Part shown: piece by piece, positions 11,147 to 21,744 of the stretch
How positions within the stretch are numbered: position 1 is the stretch's first letter
Layout: every line of letters begins with the position of its first letter
NCBI RefSeq assembly: GCF_000002425.4
Contig: NC_037254.1
Span: 597,072 to 661,071, forward strand
Length of the DNA: 64,000 nt
Direction: 5' to 3'
Source: Physcomitrium patens
Lineage: Eukaryota; Streptophyta; Bryopsida; Funariales; Funariaceae
Notes under the pieces: generated by a model
The model's database searches: none
What the model was told of the DNA's origin: nothing
What the model saw: the letters and a program-made list of their open reading frames with translations, nothing else
Position numbers and translations under genes: made by a program

Positions 11147-11706
11147 TCTCCAAAAAATGTCATAAAACTCCTTAAATCCTCAAAAGAGGAATAATATAAC
11201 TTAAAAAGATATCTTAACTTCAAACGGCTATAACTTCATCATTCTAACTCCAAATCCTCTAAAGTTTTTACAAAAATTATAGTTCAAATTCTAAACCTTA
11301 TAATCCTTGCTTTTTATTTTCAAGTGCCTCTTTTAAAATTTCCAAAATCCTTGTTATGGTTGCAGACAACTTACTCAATACCTATTGGACATGGCATCCA
11401 ACCAATAGAGATGAAGATCTTTACCTTTAGCCTTCATCTATCTTTATTTTGCTTTCATCTTTCTAAATAAGTTTCTTAAAGGTTTGAAACTTCATCTTTG
11501 AGCCCCAATCTTCTCCTTAAATTTTATATTAAGTATTTAAATCAGATATAATTTAAATATTATAATCAATATAGGTAAATTCTAAAATAAATTTTCTTAT
11601 ATCAATTTTTTTTTAAAATTAGCCTACTAATCATTCTAAAGTATATCAAAATTGATAAGAATATTTTCTATTTTAGTTAATTTTTACATACTATAAAAAA
11701 TTTTAA
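11147..11706 (+). repeat. Repeat R, copy 2 (LTR-like)
   Basis: Second copy of the 9281-9841 repeat in the same orientation, ending ...ttttaata/ca. The LTR may reach left to about 10560, but only the right 560 bases have a partner for comparison. Confidence 0.6.
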
Positions 11707-11944
11707 TACAATATTGTGTACTTAGATTTTCACTTAATAAAAGAAGTCTTTTCAATGAATTTAGTTTGGTTGCAAATTCTTAATGGAAAAGATTTTTCTA
11801 TCAAAACTTTTGGTAATTGATGCATAGTATATTAAGTGCAATTTTTATCATATACATGGTCAATTATCTTATTCTAATATTCATTTTTATTTAATTCTTT
11901 AAAATAAAAAATTATTGAATTAAGATAAAATTTAAGATAAACAT
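11707..11944 (+). mobile_element. D-family tail fragment
   Basis: Matches 54240-54416 and 50830-50970 downstream of the other two D copies: 'ttggttgcaaattcttaatggaaaagatttttct' against 'tggtttgattgcaaactctcaatagagaagatttttct'. It is separated from the D1 protease by repeat R and is cut on the right by the E LTR. Confidence 0.5.
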
Positions 11945-12805
11945 TGTTGTGATATAATATAGCTATTAGGTAAAAGAGTGAAAAAAAAATTATATTTTAA
12001 AAGATCTTATTTCAAAATATTTTAACAAATTATCTTAGAAATATAGTCAAAAGATAGTAAAATAAAAGTAAAAATACCACTTTTTTATAAAGTAAACTTT
12101 TATTTAATTTTTAAGGCCATATATAAGAAAAAATAAGATGGAGTAAAAAAATAAAAGATATAAGCATATATAGAGGAGAATTATGACTTGATTTTAGTAA
12201 AGATTACTTCAAAAAGATAAAAATTGATATCCAAAAAAGACCAATTGTGTGAGTTCTTATGTATGCTCCAAAATTTTATTTTTAAATTTTTTCTTACTTT
12301 ATGATAATTGAGCATGTTAGATTAAGATTTATATAAGTAGAATCTGGTTTTACTAAATTTTTAGGATTTTAATCTTTGATGGTATAAATCCTAGCTTGAT
12401 TCCTTGAGTTAGGTTAATTAAGACCAAAATGATAAAGATTAGAAAATTAAAATAGTAATTTGGTTAATTTTAATAATTTAGAGGTTGTTAGTCATTCCTA
12501 TAAGAGTTGATTGTAAGCCTATGAATTCACCTACAATCATCTCATATGAATTAAAGTGAATTAGAATTAAACTTTGTAAAAGATTTAGTGAAGTTTAATA
12601 ATGGCAATTTTGAAGCTTACAAATTAAAGAATAGGATTTAAAAGAAGACTTCATATAGTTTTTTATAGCATTGATTTTGATCAATTTGAATTTTTAATGA
12701 CTTAGTAAGAGCTTTGCAAAGTTAAGGTTGTTTTGAGTGACTTTGAATTTTATAAAATAAAATAGAAATCATAATTTGAGTAAATTTATAAATTTTATAA
12801 GAGAT
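11945..12805 (+). mobile_element. E 5' LTR, left part
   Basis: The first 860 bases of the E LTR. 11945-12200 matches the 3' LTR from 37691 ('ctattaggtaaaagagtg' against 'ctaataggtgaaagaat'). The rest matches in reverse complement the solo LTR at 55841-57113 ('acctacaatcatctcatatg' region). It ends at the insertion site of element A; the last five bases, GAGAT, are the left target-site duplication. Confidence 0.7.
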
Positions 12806-13550
12806 TGTAGAATAGATATTACTTTGTTTCTGTAAGATATTGGTAAAATAGACTAATAGTCTATAAAATAGTCAGTTCAAGAGGATGGATGGTTAACTTA
12901 GTTATTAAAAGTGGTTAATTACATGATTATGGTTAGAATTCGAGAATAGGGAGTAAGTATATAAGAATTGTAGAAGTTAGTCTGAAGGCCAGATTGTGAT
13001 AGTCATGAACTGGGGTAAGCTTGGTGCTACCTCTTTGTCTCTTTATTTCTTTGTTGTTGAAAAGTAATGGATAGTTTTTGAATACTGAGAAGTGAGTCTG
13101 TGGAATAAATCAAAGATTGATTTATGAGTTATTGATTATATAATTGGAGTACTAAGTGATTGAATTATATGAGTAGTTATTAGAAGATTACGATTGTTGT
13201 TTATTGAGAGTTGTGTGTGTTTCGACAGAGGAAGTCTGTGATTACAGAAATTATGTGAATTCAGATTGGTTGGAGTGAAGTCTGTTATTTCTAGTGTTGG
13301 ATGGAAATTATGTATTTTGAGCAGTCTTTTGAGAATGCAATGTTGCACACTATTGTTATCAGTTGATGAAGGAATATTGTTACTTGGAAAAAGCATTGTA
13401 GTATTTTTTGGTATTTTAGTGGTTTAGAATATGGTTAATTGTATGACTCTAACAAATAAAACTCATGCACTTAGTCTTTTCTTGTGTTTGAATTTCCATA
13501 TACAGATTTATTTTGAAAAGAATTGTAGAATAAGTAAAACGACAATTACA
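12806..13550 (+). mobile_element. Element A 5' LTR
   Basis: 745 bp, the same length as the 3' LTR. Comparing the first 280 or so bases by eye I count about 18 differences, around 16 of them transitions, so the two LTRs differ by roughly 6-7%. This is one of the less decayed elements in the nest. Confidence 0.9.
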
Positions 13551-13553
13551 TTT

Positions 13554-13571
13554 TGGCGCCACTGCTAGGGA
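13554..13571 (+). other. Element A primer-binding site, tRNA-Asp type
   Basis: TGGCGCCACTGCTAGGGA, three bases after the LTR end. It agrees with the complement of a plant tRNA-Asp 3' end (TGGCGCC followed by TTGCCGGGGA-like sequence) at all but about four positions, most of which are transitions. Confidence 0.8.
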
Positions 13572-14040
13572 TAGACAATAGCATTGAGTGTTAGGAATTA
13601 ACTGTCAGTTTAATTAGATGGGAGATAAGAAGCAAATTTAGTAGAATATAAAGAAAGAATATAGTTATTAAGAATGAGAACTTAACAGTAAAGAGAATAT
13701 GGTAGTCGAAAGAAAGAATAGAGAAATTTCAAGCAAGAAATTTGTTGCGTAATGAGTAAGAACAAAAGTTAAAAAAGGATCATCAAAAAAGTTGGATTAA
13801 ATCATGATTGCATATCTCTCGGCATATCCGAGTATATGCAGAAGTTGATCGATAACAAATATTTCAGGAGTATATACTATTAGAGAAATTACCAAGAGCA
13901 CTCGTAGAAAATTTGGTCAATAGACTAGTGTTTTCCTTGAGGCCGTTAACTGTGAGTGGAGAAATCACAAAAGAATTGGATATTCCATTGGATACATTTT
14001 CAATAACAAAAGCTTCCAATTCCATCAAAACTAGTTTTGT
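13572..14040 (+). pseudogene. Element A leader and start of gag
   Basis: Between the PBS and the B insertion. A frame with LPRALVENLVNRLVFSLRP at about 13883-13950 looks coding. A possible gag start (ATG at 13618, MGDKK) lies upstream but stops follow. The region continues at 21545 after element B. Confidence 0.45.
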
Positions 14041-15751
14041 TGTCGTGTTGTGACACGATTATATGGTAAAAATATAAATAAAAAAGATATTATTAATATT
14101 TAGTCATCTTGGATGTTAGAAACAATGGTCAATTCTACTACTAATATTCAGGGTTAGTTAACATTATCCCACCAACGTCATCGAACCAAGTACCTTCCGT
14201 ACCAATGGGACAACCAAGATCATTTTTCAACCCTACATGGAACAAGCCTAGTAGGTATATATCGGTGGAAACACCCAATATGCATGATGGTGGTGCAAAA
14301 AGACCACTTCGTCGTTTCCATTGCAAACCAGGTTGGTCATTATGCCAGTGAATGTTTCAATCCCAAAATCAATGATGATTATGTGCTACTATGTAGGAAT
14401 TACAAGTAGACGAGGCATACTTATTAACAATGTAATGCTCCGTCTAATTTCAATAAACGGGATCAACAGGTCCAAAGCCAAGGAAAAATTGAGGAGATAA
14501 ATCAAGGTCCTTAAGATTCTCCAGTAAATTGGGTGGAATGACTCCAAATCATTCTTACCAAGAGTCAAAAAAAAAGAAAATGACCAATTCAATATTCGGA
14601 TGAGTTTGATGTAATGGGCCAATTTGACCCAATTACGGAGATATCTAATCTAGGTCCTAGTATGGGCCTCTTATACAGTATGAGACTTGACTTAGTTGGG
14701 CAACCCAATGAGGTCCTAAATACGGAGGCTTCGGTTGTATTTCAAGCTGTTCCATTTTCCATGCCATTTTGGGAGAAACATCCTTTTTGTGGAAAGATCC
14801 TCTTAAAAATAGGAATTTTGGATAAGCGCCATCGACTGTTCTAATTCGGAGTCTAGGGCGGAAAAAAAGGGGATTTGGAGATCAAGATTTTGGAGTCTGA
14901 AAGCTAGCTTCAAGCTCCTCCAAAAGATATAGAATTGGATTTTCATAGGATTTGGGAGAACTTTTGCAATTGTTGCTAAAAGTCAGTGTTTATATTGGTG
15001 ATTTGGGTTTGTTTTGTAATAAAGTTAAGGCTGATACTCTTGACTGTTTTTTGAAATTGAAAAAACTTTTGCAGTTGAAATTTATAGGTATCTAGAAGAT
15101 TAAATATGTTGAGTGTATGCAAAAATTTGTATTAATCTGATGGAACAGATAGAGGTTATTTGACCATTAGCATAAAGAGGTATTGGAAGTTAGCAGATTG
15201 AGATTGTTTAGGGTTTTTGTAATATCTAGAGATCTATCAATTGGAAAAAGGTGACTTTTGGCATGGTAAGTCAAGGACTTCTAAGCGGCAGTCAAGATAC
15301 ATTAGTGTGGATTAACGACGTTTTCTTGCAACCTGTAAGTTAGATTGGTTTGAAACTTCTTGAACATTTAGAAGGCTTGTAAAGACACTAGTGGTAGAAG
15401 TTTATAACAATCGGATGGTCAGATTGAGAGTTACAGCTTGTCAAAGCTCATTGTCTAAGATTAGGATTTAATAAAATAAAAATAAAAAATAAAAAATAAA
15501 AAATAAAAAATAAAATAAAAATTAAAACTAATAAATAACAAAAGACTTGTATTTATAATATCTTGAAGTTATTTAAATTAGTATTTCTAAGCATTTTATA
15601 ATGGGATTAAGCTTTTACATTGAAATCCAAAATAGTTTGTATTTAAATGGTTGAAATCCACTAGCCTACCTGGATACTTACAAAATATTGTTTTATCTTC
15701 CACAGCCAGATGTCCGATGCATTCTCAAGCAAGATAGCACGTAATATAATA
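14041..15751 (+). mobile_element. Element B 5' LTR
   Basis: About 1.71 kb, starting TGTCGTGTTGTGACACGATT and ending ...cacgtaatataata, where the 3' copy has ...cacgtaatacaaca. It contains the gag-derived block (14118-14880), a region shared with the J LTR (14860-15470), and an (AAAAAT)n-like run at 15474-15527. Its start is less AT-mutated than that of the 3' LTR. Confidence 0.8.
14118..14880 (+). other. Captured gag-protease block inside B 5' LTR
   Basis: Aligns with element A coding sequence: 'ggatgttagaaacaatgg' to A at 22395, then 'cgtcatcgaaccaagtacc' onward to A 23010-23730 without a break, through the zinc-knuckle segment, the 'ccaattcaatattcgg' stretch and the 'tgagacttgacttagttgggcaaccc' stretch. 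About 550 bases of A (22440-22995) are absent. The J LTR has different sequence at this place, so the block replaced or was inserted into the ancestral LTR. Confidence 0.8.
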
Positions 15752-15755
15752 TAAG

Positions 15756-15772
15756 TGGTGAATCCAACGTAA
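15756..15772 (+). other. Element B primer-binding site
   Basis: TGGTGAATCCAACGTAA, four bases after the LTR end, in the position expected for a PBS and beginning with the obligatory TGG. Element E has the decayed counterpart TAGTGAATATAATATAA. I cannot assign the tRNA from memory. Confidence 0.6.
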
Positions 15773-15820
15773 AAGCTTGAGGTATAAGATATTCAATTTC
15801 GTGTATTTTTATTTTATTTT

Positions 15821-17520
15821 ATGGAGAACAAGAATAAAAATTTTGAAGGATCTTTGGGAGGAGCTTCAAGTGGAGCTTCTAGTGGAGCTTCTTCTAAAGG
15901 ACAAGGTATGTACATGGATCCATCTATTGCTAGTATGTTTCAATCCTTATCATTATCTATGCAGCAATATTAAAGCAATGATTGCAAAGAAGCTTTAGCA
16001 ACGAAAACTTTGCAAGTAGAGGTCAATAAAATTGACCAATTTGATGGAAGGGATATTTCAAAGTATTTAAGATGTTATGTTCAAGAAATGGAATTAAATC
16101 GGATTTTTGAGAAGAAGATGGTTGAATTATTTGGACTAGCCACGATATCAGAGATAAAAGAGCATATTATCTCAATTATAGAGCATTATGGAAATTCATG
16201 GGAGATTTTTTCGCATGCATTAAAAGACAAATATTTCTTAGAGGACACTGATCATGTTACTAAGAAACTATTTCTAGAATGGATTGAGCGGCCTAATAAG
16301 AATTTACTAGCAACAGAGCTACTAAGAAAATTTGAGAGGCAATATTTTTAATTATCAAAGGTAGAAAAATTGACATTAGAGTCGAACAACGTTGAATTAT
16401 TTTTTCAAGTTGCTAATAGAGAATTACAAGGGAAATTGGAGTTGCTTCTTAAAGACAGAGAAGAAGATGAAGGATTGATAACAAAGTGAAAAAATATTGA
16501 AAATGTAGTAGGTTTGCTTGTAAAAAGAGAAAGGAGGAAAGATAGGAGTAATATTCTAAAAGTAGTACAAGCACCTAAAATTCCAATATATACAACACCT
16601 ACTGTTCAACCTTCAACATCTTTATCAAAGAAAGGAAACATGGAGATTGAAGAAATTATACGTGGAATGCTTGATCTTCAAATTAAATTGACAAGACTCG
16701 AAGAAAATACTTCTACAAATAAATTGAAGAATGTTTCAAAATAAGAGTATGTACAACGATGTATCTGGTGTGATGACGCTTCACATATTAGGAAGGATTA
16801 CAATGAATTTAGTAATATGATACAATAAGGAATTATTTGCTGGAAAGATGGAAAGATTACATTAAAGGATACAGAGGATTTCTTTCAAACCAATTTTGGC
16901 AAAAGAGGTATGAGAGTATTGGTTCAAGATTACTTAACTAAACATAGAGTAGCATCACGAGAGAGTATAAGTTATGGTGCTAGAGTAGATGATGACTTTG
17001 GTGGAAGTATAAAAACTAGTGAATTTTGGACTTCTGTTATTTCTACAATACAAAAGGGGAAAATATCTCGAGAAGCGTTATTGAGGACTGCAGCTGCAAT
17101 ACAAGGTGCAACAAGTTGAAAAGATCCTATTCAGTCTCTTTCAGTTCATGCATATATTGCTAAGAGCCAACATGAAGCTTTGATGGAAGAAAAGAGATGA
17201 GGAAATTTTGATGATACAAGAGAAGGAAATTCTTCTAAGAGGTAGACTCGAAGAAACAAGGCTAGTGAAGCAATTTCATAAGAATTACATATAAAATATA
17301 CTTCAGTATTATTGAAAGAAAAAACAAAGGAGACAAAAGATAAGGATAAATCAATTGCTTATAAGCTACTTTCTGATATTGAAGCAGTAACAAATTTAAA
17401 AGTGGTGCTATAAGAACGTATATTAAATGTTAAGATGGAATTCACATTGAAAGAGATTTTGAAAATTGCAAAAAAGAAGTTTCATGATATTACTATTCAT
17501 AGCATTAAGTGAAAGAGGCA
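15821..17520 (+). pseudogene. Element B gag
   Basis: Starts at an ATG 50 bases after the PBS with a Gly-Ala-Ser repeat (GGASSGASSGASS), followed by a stop at about 15971. A capsid-like block at 16010-16351 contains IDQFDGRDISKYLRCYVQEM and WIERPNKNLLATELLRKFER. A further open block (16910-17119) and several stops lead to the protease. No zinc knuckle was seen. Element E has a parallel but more degraded copy from 30780. Confidence 0.65.
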
Positions 17521-17524
17521 ATTA

Positions 17525-18193
17525 ATGGATGAAGCTGGAATGAGTCATGCTATTGATGCAGAATTATATAAAGATGAAGAAGAGGTTGATAATGGTTACA
17601 AGCAATCAACAAATGAAAAGAATGAATATAATCAACGAGTACATTTTGAAGATTATAGTGATAAAGAAATGGAAGCTTCAAGCCATTATACTCAAAAACA
17701 TTGGGCAAGGGCAATTACTGAAGTATTGGTGAAAGTAGGAGATATAGAAGAATCAATTGTTGCTTTAGTTGACCATGGATCTGAAATAAATCTTATGTCT
17801 AAGGATCTTTATAAGAAGCAAAAATGGCCAATTCATATGGAACATGGATAGGCAATACAAGCAACTAATAACACACGGGGTGAATTATGTGGAGCTTGTC
17901 CAGATGTCAAAATTTGGATTGGGGATGTTATGATAGAACAACATTTCTTTGTTCAAGATACAACTTCTTATCCATTAATTTTAGGACAACCTTATATTAC
18001 GGCAACATGGATGGAAACAAAAGTACTTGACGATGGTTCTGCTTGTGCAAGGATACATAGTGAAGATGGAAGAAAAGCTGTACAATTTTTGACAGTACAT
18101 CCTAATTATGAATGGAATCGAGATAGGTTGAGGGAGAAACCATTGCCAAGGATTATTGAAGGATTTAAGGATTTTGGGGAAGTACCACTATAA
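17525..18193 (+). pseudogene. Element B aspartic protease
   Basis: Retropepsin-like domain. The active-site block reads ALVDHGSEINLMSKDLYKK (about 17760-17818), with His where most retroelement proteases have Ser or Thr. One stop (TAG at 17849-17851) breaks the frame. The second half has FFVQDTTSYPLILGQPYITA, the flap/C-terminal signature, then ETKVLDDGSACARIHSEDGR. Element E keeps the same plan, with DHSS at its active site. Confidence 0.75.
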
Positions 18194-18252
18194 AGCGGGA
18201 TTATGGAGGTACAAAAGAGGAGGTACTCTCATGAGATGAAGGTGCCTTTGAT

Positions 18253-18765
18253 GTGAGTATTATTGGTATTTTTGAAAATGGAAATATTATGTATAAGAAA
18301 ATTAATGATTTTAAAAGAAAAGAAAAGAAAAGATTATATAATATTGAAAATGAATTACGCAAGTTAGAGACATTAGAAGATGAGAAGATTTTAGGTGTTT
18401 ATGAAGAAAATGAATTGGAAGATTCTTTAGAATTAATCATATCTATTGGGTTAGGAAATAATGATAAGATTGTAGAAATTCATTCAAGGGAGGTTTATTC
18501 TATACTTGAATCTTTTCAAGTACTAGAAGTTATTATAGAGACAAAATATAAAATAATAGATAAAAAGATAAAACCTATTGCCAGACCTTTACCAAAAGTT
18601 TCTAAAGAACAAATGGAAGAAGCATCAAAAGAAGAGAATTTAAGAGATCCAAAGAAAATTAGACATCAATTTACAAGGGAGACTTTTGAAAAATTGAAGA
18701 TTGGATGTAATGGTTCTTTATTTCCAACAGAAATTAAATATTTTAAAAAAGTGCTTACAAAATGA
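18253..18765 (+). pseudogene. Element B segment between protease and reverse transcriptase
   Basis: An open frame of 170 codons, Lys/Glu-rich at first, then KIKPIARPLPKVSKEQ and FEKLKIGCNGSLFPTEIKYF. It matches the E segment at 33580-33810, which leads directly into RT. In B the frame ends where RT should start. Confidence 0.6.
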
Positions 18766-18793
18766 GGTTATAAAATAAAACATGATTAGATAA

Positions 18794-19354
18794 TGTCATG
18801 GACATACTCATGTAAGCTAGTAATTACATATAAAAATAGGTAGAAGTAATTAAAAGTAGGTAAAAATAAGTTAATTCTATAGTATTTAATATGACAGCTT
18901 CTTAGAAGCTTCATAGACGCTGCTTTGACTTCATAGGTGTCTTTAATTGACTTTTTGGATTAAAAACATAGTCAACAAGTTGGCCATGTGCGACACATGT
19001 TGTTAGCTTGAAGATCAAGCTAATTATATGGCCCACACGTAGAAAAACTTGCCTTGTAAGTCAAGGCATGTGTCCTACAAAGTCAACACATTTTGGAGGT
19101 CCTATAGAACATTGCCATGTAGCCCCTAGTTAGATAGTATATATAGAGACAAGAGTGAAGCCTTCTTCACTCTTGTCAACTCCTTTCTTGCTTCTAGTCT
19201 AGTTTCAAGGGTCTCTAGTTTTCTTGTCTTTTGGCAATAGCCATTCTAGTTTTTCTTTCAATATACATACTTATTTATTTATATTTTGTTACCTTTCTTT
19301 GAGTGAAGGCTCACTTGTCTGGATTGTTTTTTCATCGAGTTCTTGTCCTTGATA
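18794..19354 (+). mobile_element. Solo LTR of family H with perfect TSD
   Basis: 561 bp from TGTCATGGACATAC to ...TTCTTGTCCTTGATA, flanked by GATAA on both sides (18789-18793 and 19355-19359). It matches, in the opposite orientation, the LTRs of the complete H element (43920-44481, 49396-49935) and the solo LTR at 60517-61048. It contains a short self-complementary stretch around 'agagtgaagccttcttcactct'. Confidence 0.92.
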
Positions 19355-19642
19355 GATAAGCAACATCGATTGAGGCCTAAAGCAATTGAAGAAGGTGTTT
19401 GGATTTTGATCTATGATAGTAGCTTGGATAATCAACATAGTACTTTAAAGAAGTTTTCTAAACAATGGTTTGGATCATATGTAATAACAACTGTTCATGA
19501 TAATATAACTTATTCATTGCGGAAGTTAGATGGAACAAGGATAAAAATACCAATTGCAGGGAAGCGAATAAAAATATTTAAACAAAGAAACATAGAAATA
19601 AATATAGAAGACTTTGGTGAAGATATAGATATTCGTCAATAG
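19355..19642 (+). pseudogene. Element B integrase C-terminal part
   Basis: Open to the stop at 19640-19642. It contains KKFSKQWFGSYVITTV and LRKLDGTRIKIPIAGKRIK, the C-terminal DNA-binding region of gypsy integrases that follows the DDE core. The core itself is absent. The E counterpart is at 37355-37490 (WFGPYIIKKYTK). Confidence 0.65.
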
Positions 19643-19763
19643 AAAGATGATTTTGACATGGATAGCAAAAATGATGAAGAGGATTTGGACGAAGACTTGG
19701 AGAATGTATTATGAATCAAACAACAATTGGGTTTTTGGTGCATACCAGAGGATGCACAGGTTC

Positions 19764-19775
19764 AGAGGGGATGGA
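19764..19775 (+). other. Element B polypurine tract
   Basis: agaggggatgga, ending at the base before the 3' LTR TG. It is the expected plus-strand primer site. Confidence 0.8.
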
Positions 19776-21544
19776 TGTTGTATAGTAATACGATTATATG
19801 GTGAAAATTTAAATGAAAAAGATATTATTAATATTTAGTCATCTTCGATGTTAGAAACAATGGCCAATTCTACTACTAATATTCAAGGTTAGTTAATGTT
19901 ATCCCACCGACGTCATCGAACCAAGTACCCTTCGTACCAATGGGACAACCAAGATCATTTTTCAACCCTACATGGAACAAGCCTAGTAGGTATATACTGG
20001 TGGAAACACCCAATATGCATGATGGTGGTGCAAAAAGACCACTTCGTCATTTCCGTTGCAAACCAGGTTGGTCATTATACCAGTGAATGTTTCAATCCCA
20101 AAGCCAGTGATGATTACGCACTAGTATGTAGGAATTATAAGCAGACGAGGCATACTTATCAACAATATAATATTCCGTCCAATTTCAGTAATCGAGATCA
20201 GCAGGTCCAAAGCCAAGGAAAAATTGAGGAGATAAATCAAGGTCCTCAAGATTCTTCGGTAAATTGAGTGGAATGAGTCCAAGCCATTCTTACCAAGAGT
20301 CGGAAAAAGGAAAAAGGACCAATTCAATATTCAGGTGAATCTGATGTAAAGGGCTAATTTGACTCAATTACGAGGACATCTAATCCAAGTCCTGGTATGG
20401 GCTTCTTATACAGTATGAGACTTGACTTGATTGGGCAACCCAATGAGGTCCTGAATATGGAGGCTTTGGTTCCATTTCAAGCTGTTCCATTTTCTATGCC
20501 GTTTTGGAAGAAACGTCCTTTCTATGAAAAGATCCTCTTAAAAACAAGAATTTTGGAGAAGCGCCAATAATTATTCTAATGTGGAGTCCAAGGCGGGAGA
20601 AAACGGGACCACACAGAGTTAAAAGGGAGGAGAGTATAAGGAAAGGGGCATTCTGAGATCAGGATTTTGGAGTCTGAAAGCTAGCTTCAAGCTCCTTTAA
20701 AAGGTGTAGAATTGGATTTTCATAGGATTTGGGAGAACTTTTGCAATCGTTGCTAAAAGTCAGTGTTTGTATTGGTGATTTGGGTTTGTTTTGTAATAAA
20801 ATTAAGGCTGGTACTCTTGACTATTTTTTGAAATTGGAGAAACTTTTGCAGTTGAAATTTATAGGTATCTAGAAGATTGAGTATGCTGAGTGTATGCAAA
20901 AATTTGTATTAATCTGACGGAACAGATAGAGGTTATTTGATCATTAGCATAAAGAGGTATTGGAAGTTAGCAGATTGAGATTGTTTAGGATTTTTGTAAT
21001 ATCTGGAGATCTATCGACTAGAAAAAGGTGACTTTTGGCATGGTAAGTCAAGGACTTCTAGGCGGCGATCAAGATAAATTAGTATGGATTAACAACATTT
21101 TCTTGCAACCTGTAAGTTAGATTGGTTTGAAACTTCTTGAGCATTTAGAAGGCTTATAAAGACACTAGTGGTAGAAGTTTATAACAATCGGATGGTCAGA
21201 TTGAAAGTTACAGCTTGCCAAAGCTCATTGTCTAAGATTAGGATTTAATAAAATAAAAATAAAAAATAAAAAATAAAATAAGAAATAAAATAAAATAAAA
21301 TAAAATAAAAATTAAAACTAACAAATAATAAAAAAAACTTTGTACTTATAATACCTTGAAATTATTAAAAATAGTGTTTCTAAGCATTTTGTAATAGGAT
21401 TAAGCTTTTACATTGAAATCCGAAATAGTTTGTATATAGATGGTTGAAATTCACTAGCCTACCCGGATACTTACAAAACATTATTTTATCTTCCACAGCC
21501 AAACGCCCAATGCGTTGTCAAGCAAGATACCACGTAATACAACA
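19776..21544 (+). mobile_element. Element B 3' LTR
   Basis: About 1.77 kb, starting TGTTGTATAGTAATACGATT. Collinear with the 5' LTR; the extra length includes about 40 bases near 20600-20640 and a longer (AAAAT)n run (21246-21312). An open frame of 123 codons (19896-20267) is the gag-derived block. Confidence 0.82.
19853..20640 (+). other. Captured gag-protease block inside B 3' LTR
   Basis: Second copy of the block described at 14118-14880. It reads in one frame for 123 codons with GHYTSECFNP, a zinc-knuckle remnant, and NRDQQVQSQGKIEEINQ, both matching element A near 23190-23345. Its presence in both LTRs shows the block was in the LTR before this copy was reverse transcribed. Confidence 0.8.
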
Positions 21545-21744
21545 CTATAGAGTGGCATAAATTACTGATCAATAAGGGCCAATTCAGTGTCTTTCAAAAT
21601 CCGTTATTTTTACCCTCAATTCAATCAAATAACTTAGTAAGGGATAATAATAGAAAATTGAAGAATCTTAAAAATTTAAAATAATCAATTGGAAAAGGTA
21701 CCAATTATTTTGACAAAAGATTAAAAGAAACATTATTCTCTTTA

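Larger units (their letters stand above)
14041..21544 (+). mobile_element. Element B: gypsy retrotransposon with chimeric LTRs, nested in A
   Basis: 5' LTR 14041-15751, 3' LTR 19776-21544. The internal region has a PBS, gag, protease, the segment before RT, a solo H LTR and the integrase C-terminus; RT, RNase H and most of integrase are deleted. The protease and integrase sequences are closest to those of element E. No clear target duplication is seen (TTTGT on the left, CTATA on the right). The LTRs carry a block derived from a gag-protease region like that of the host element A. Confidence 0.8.
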
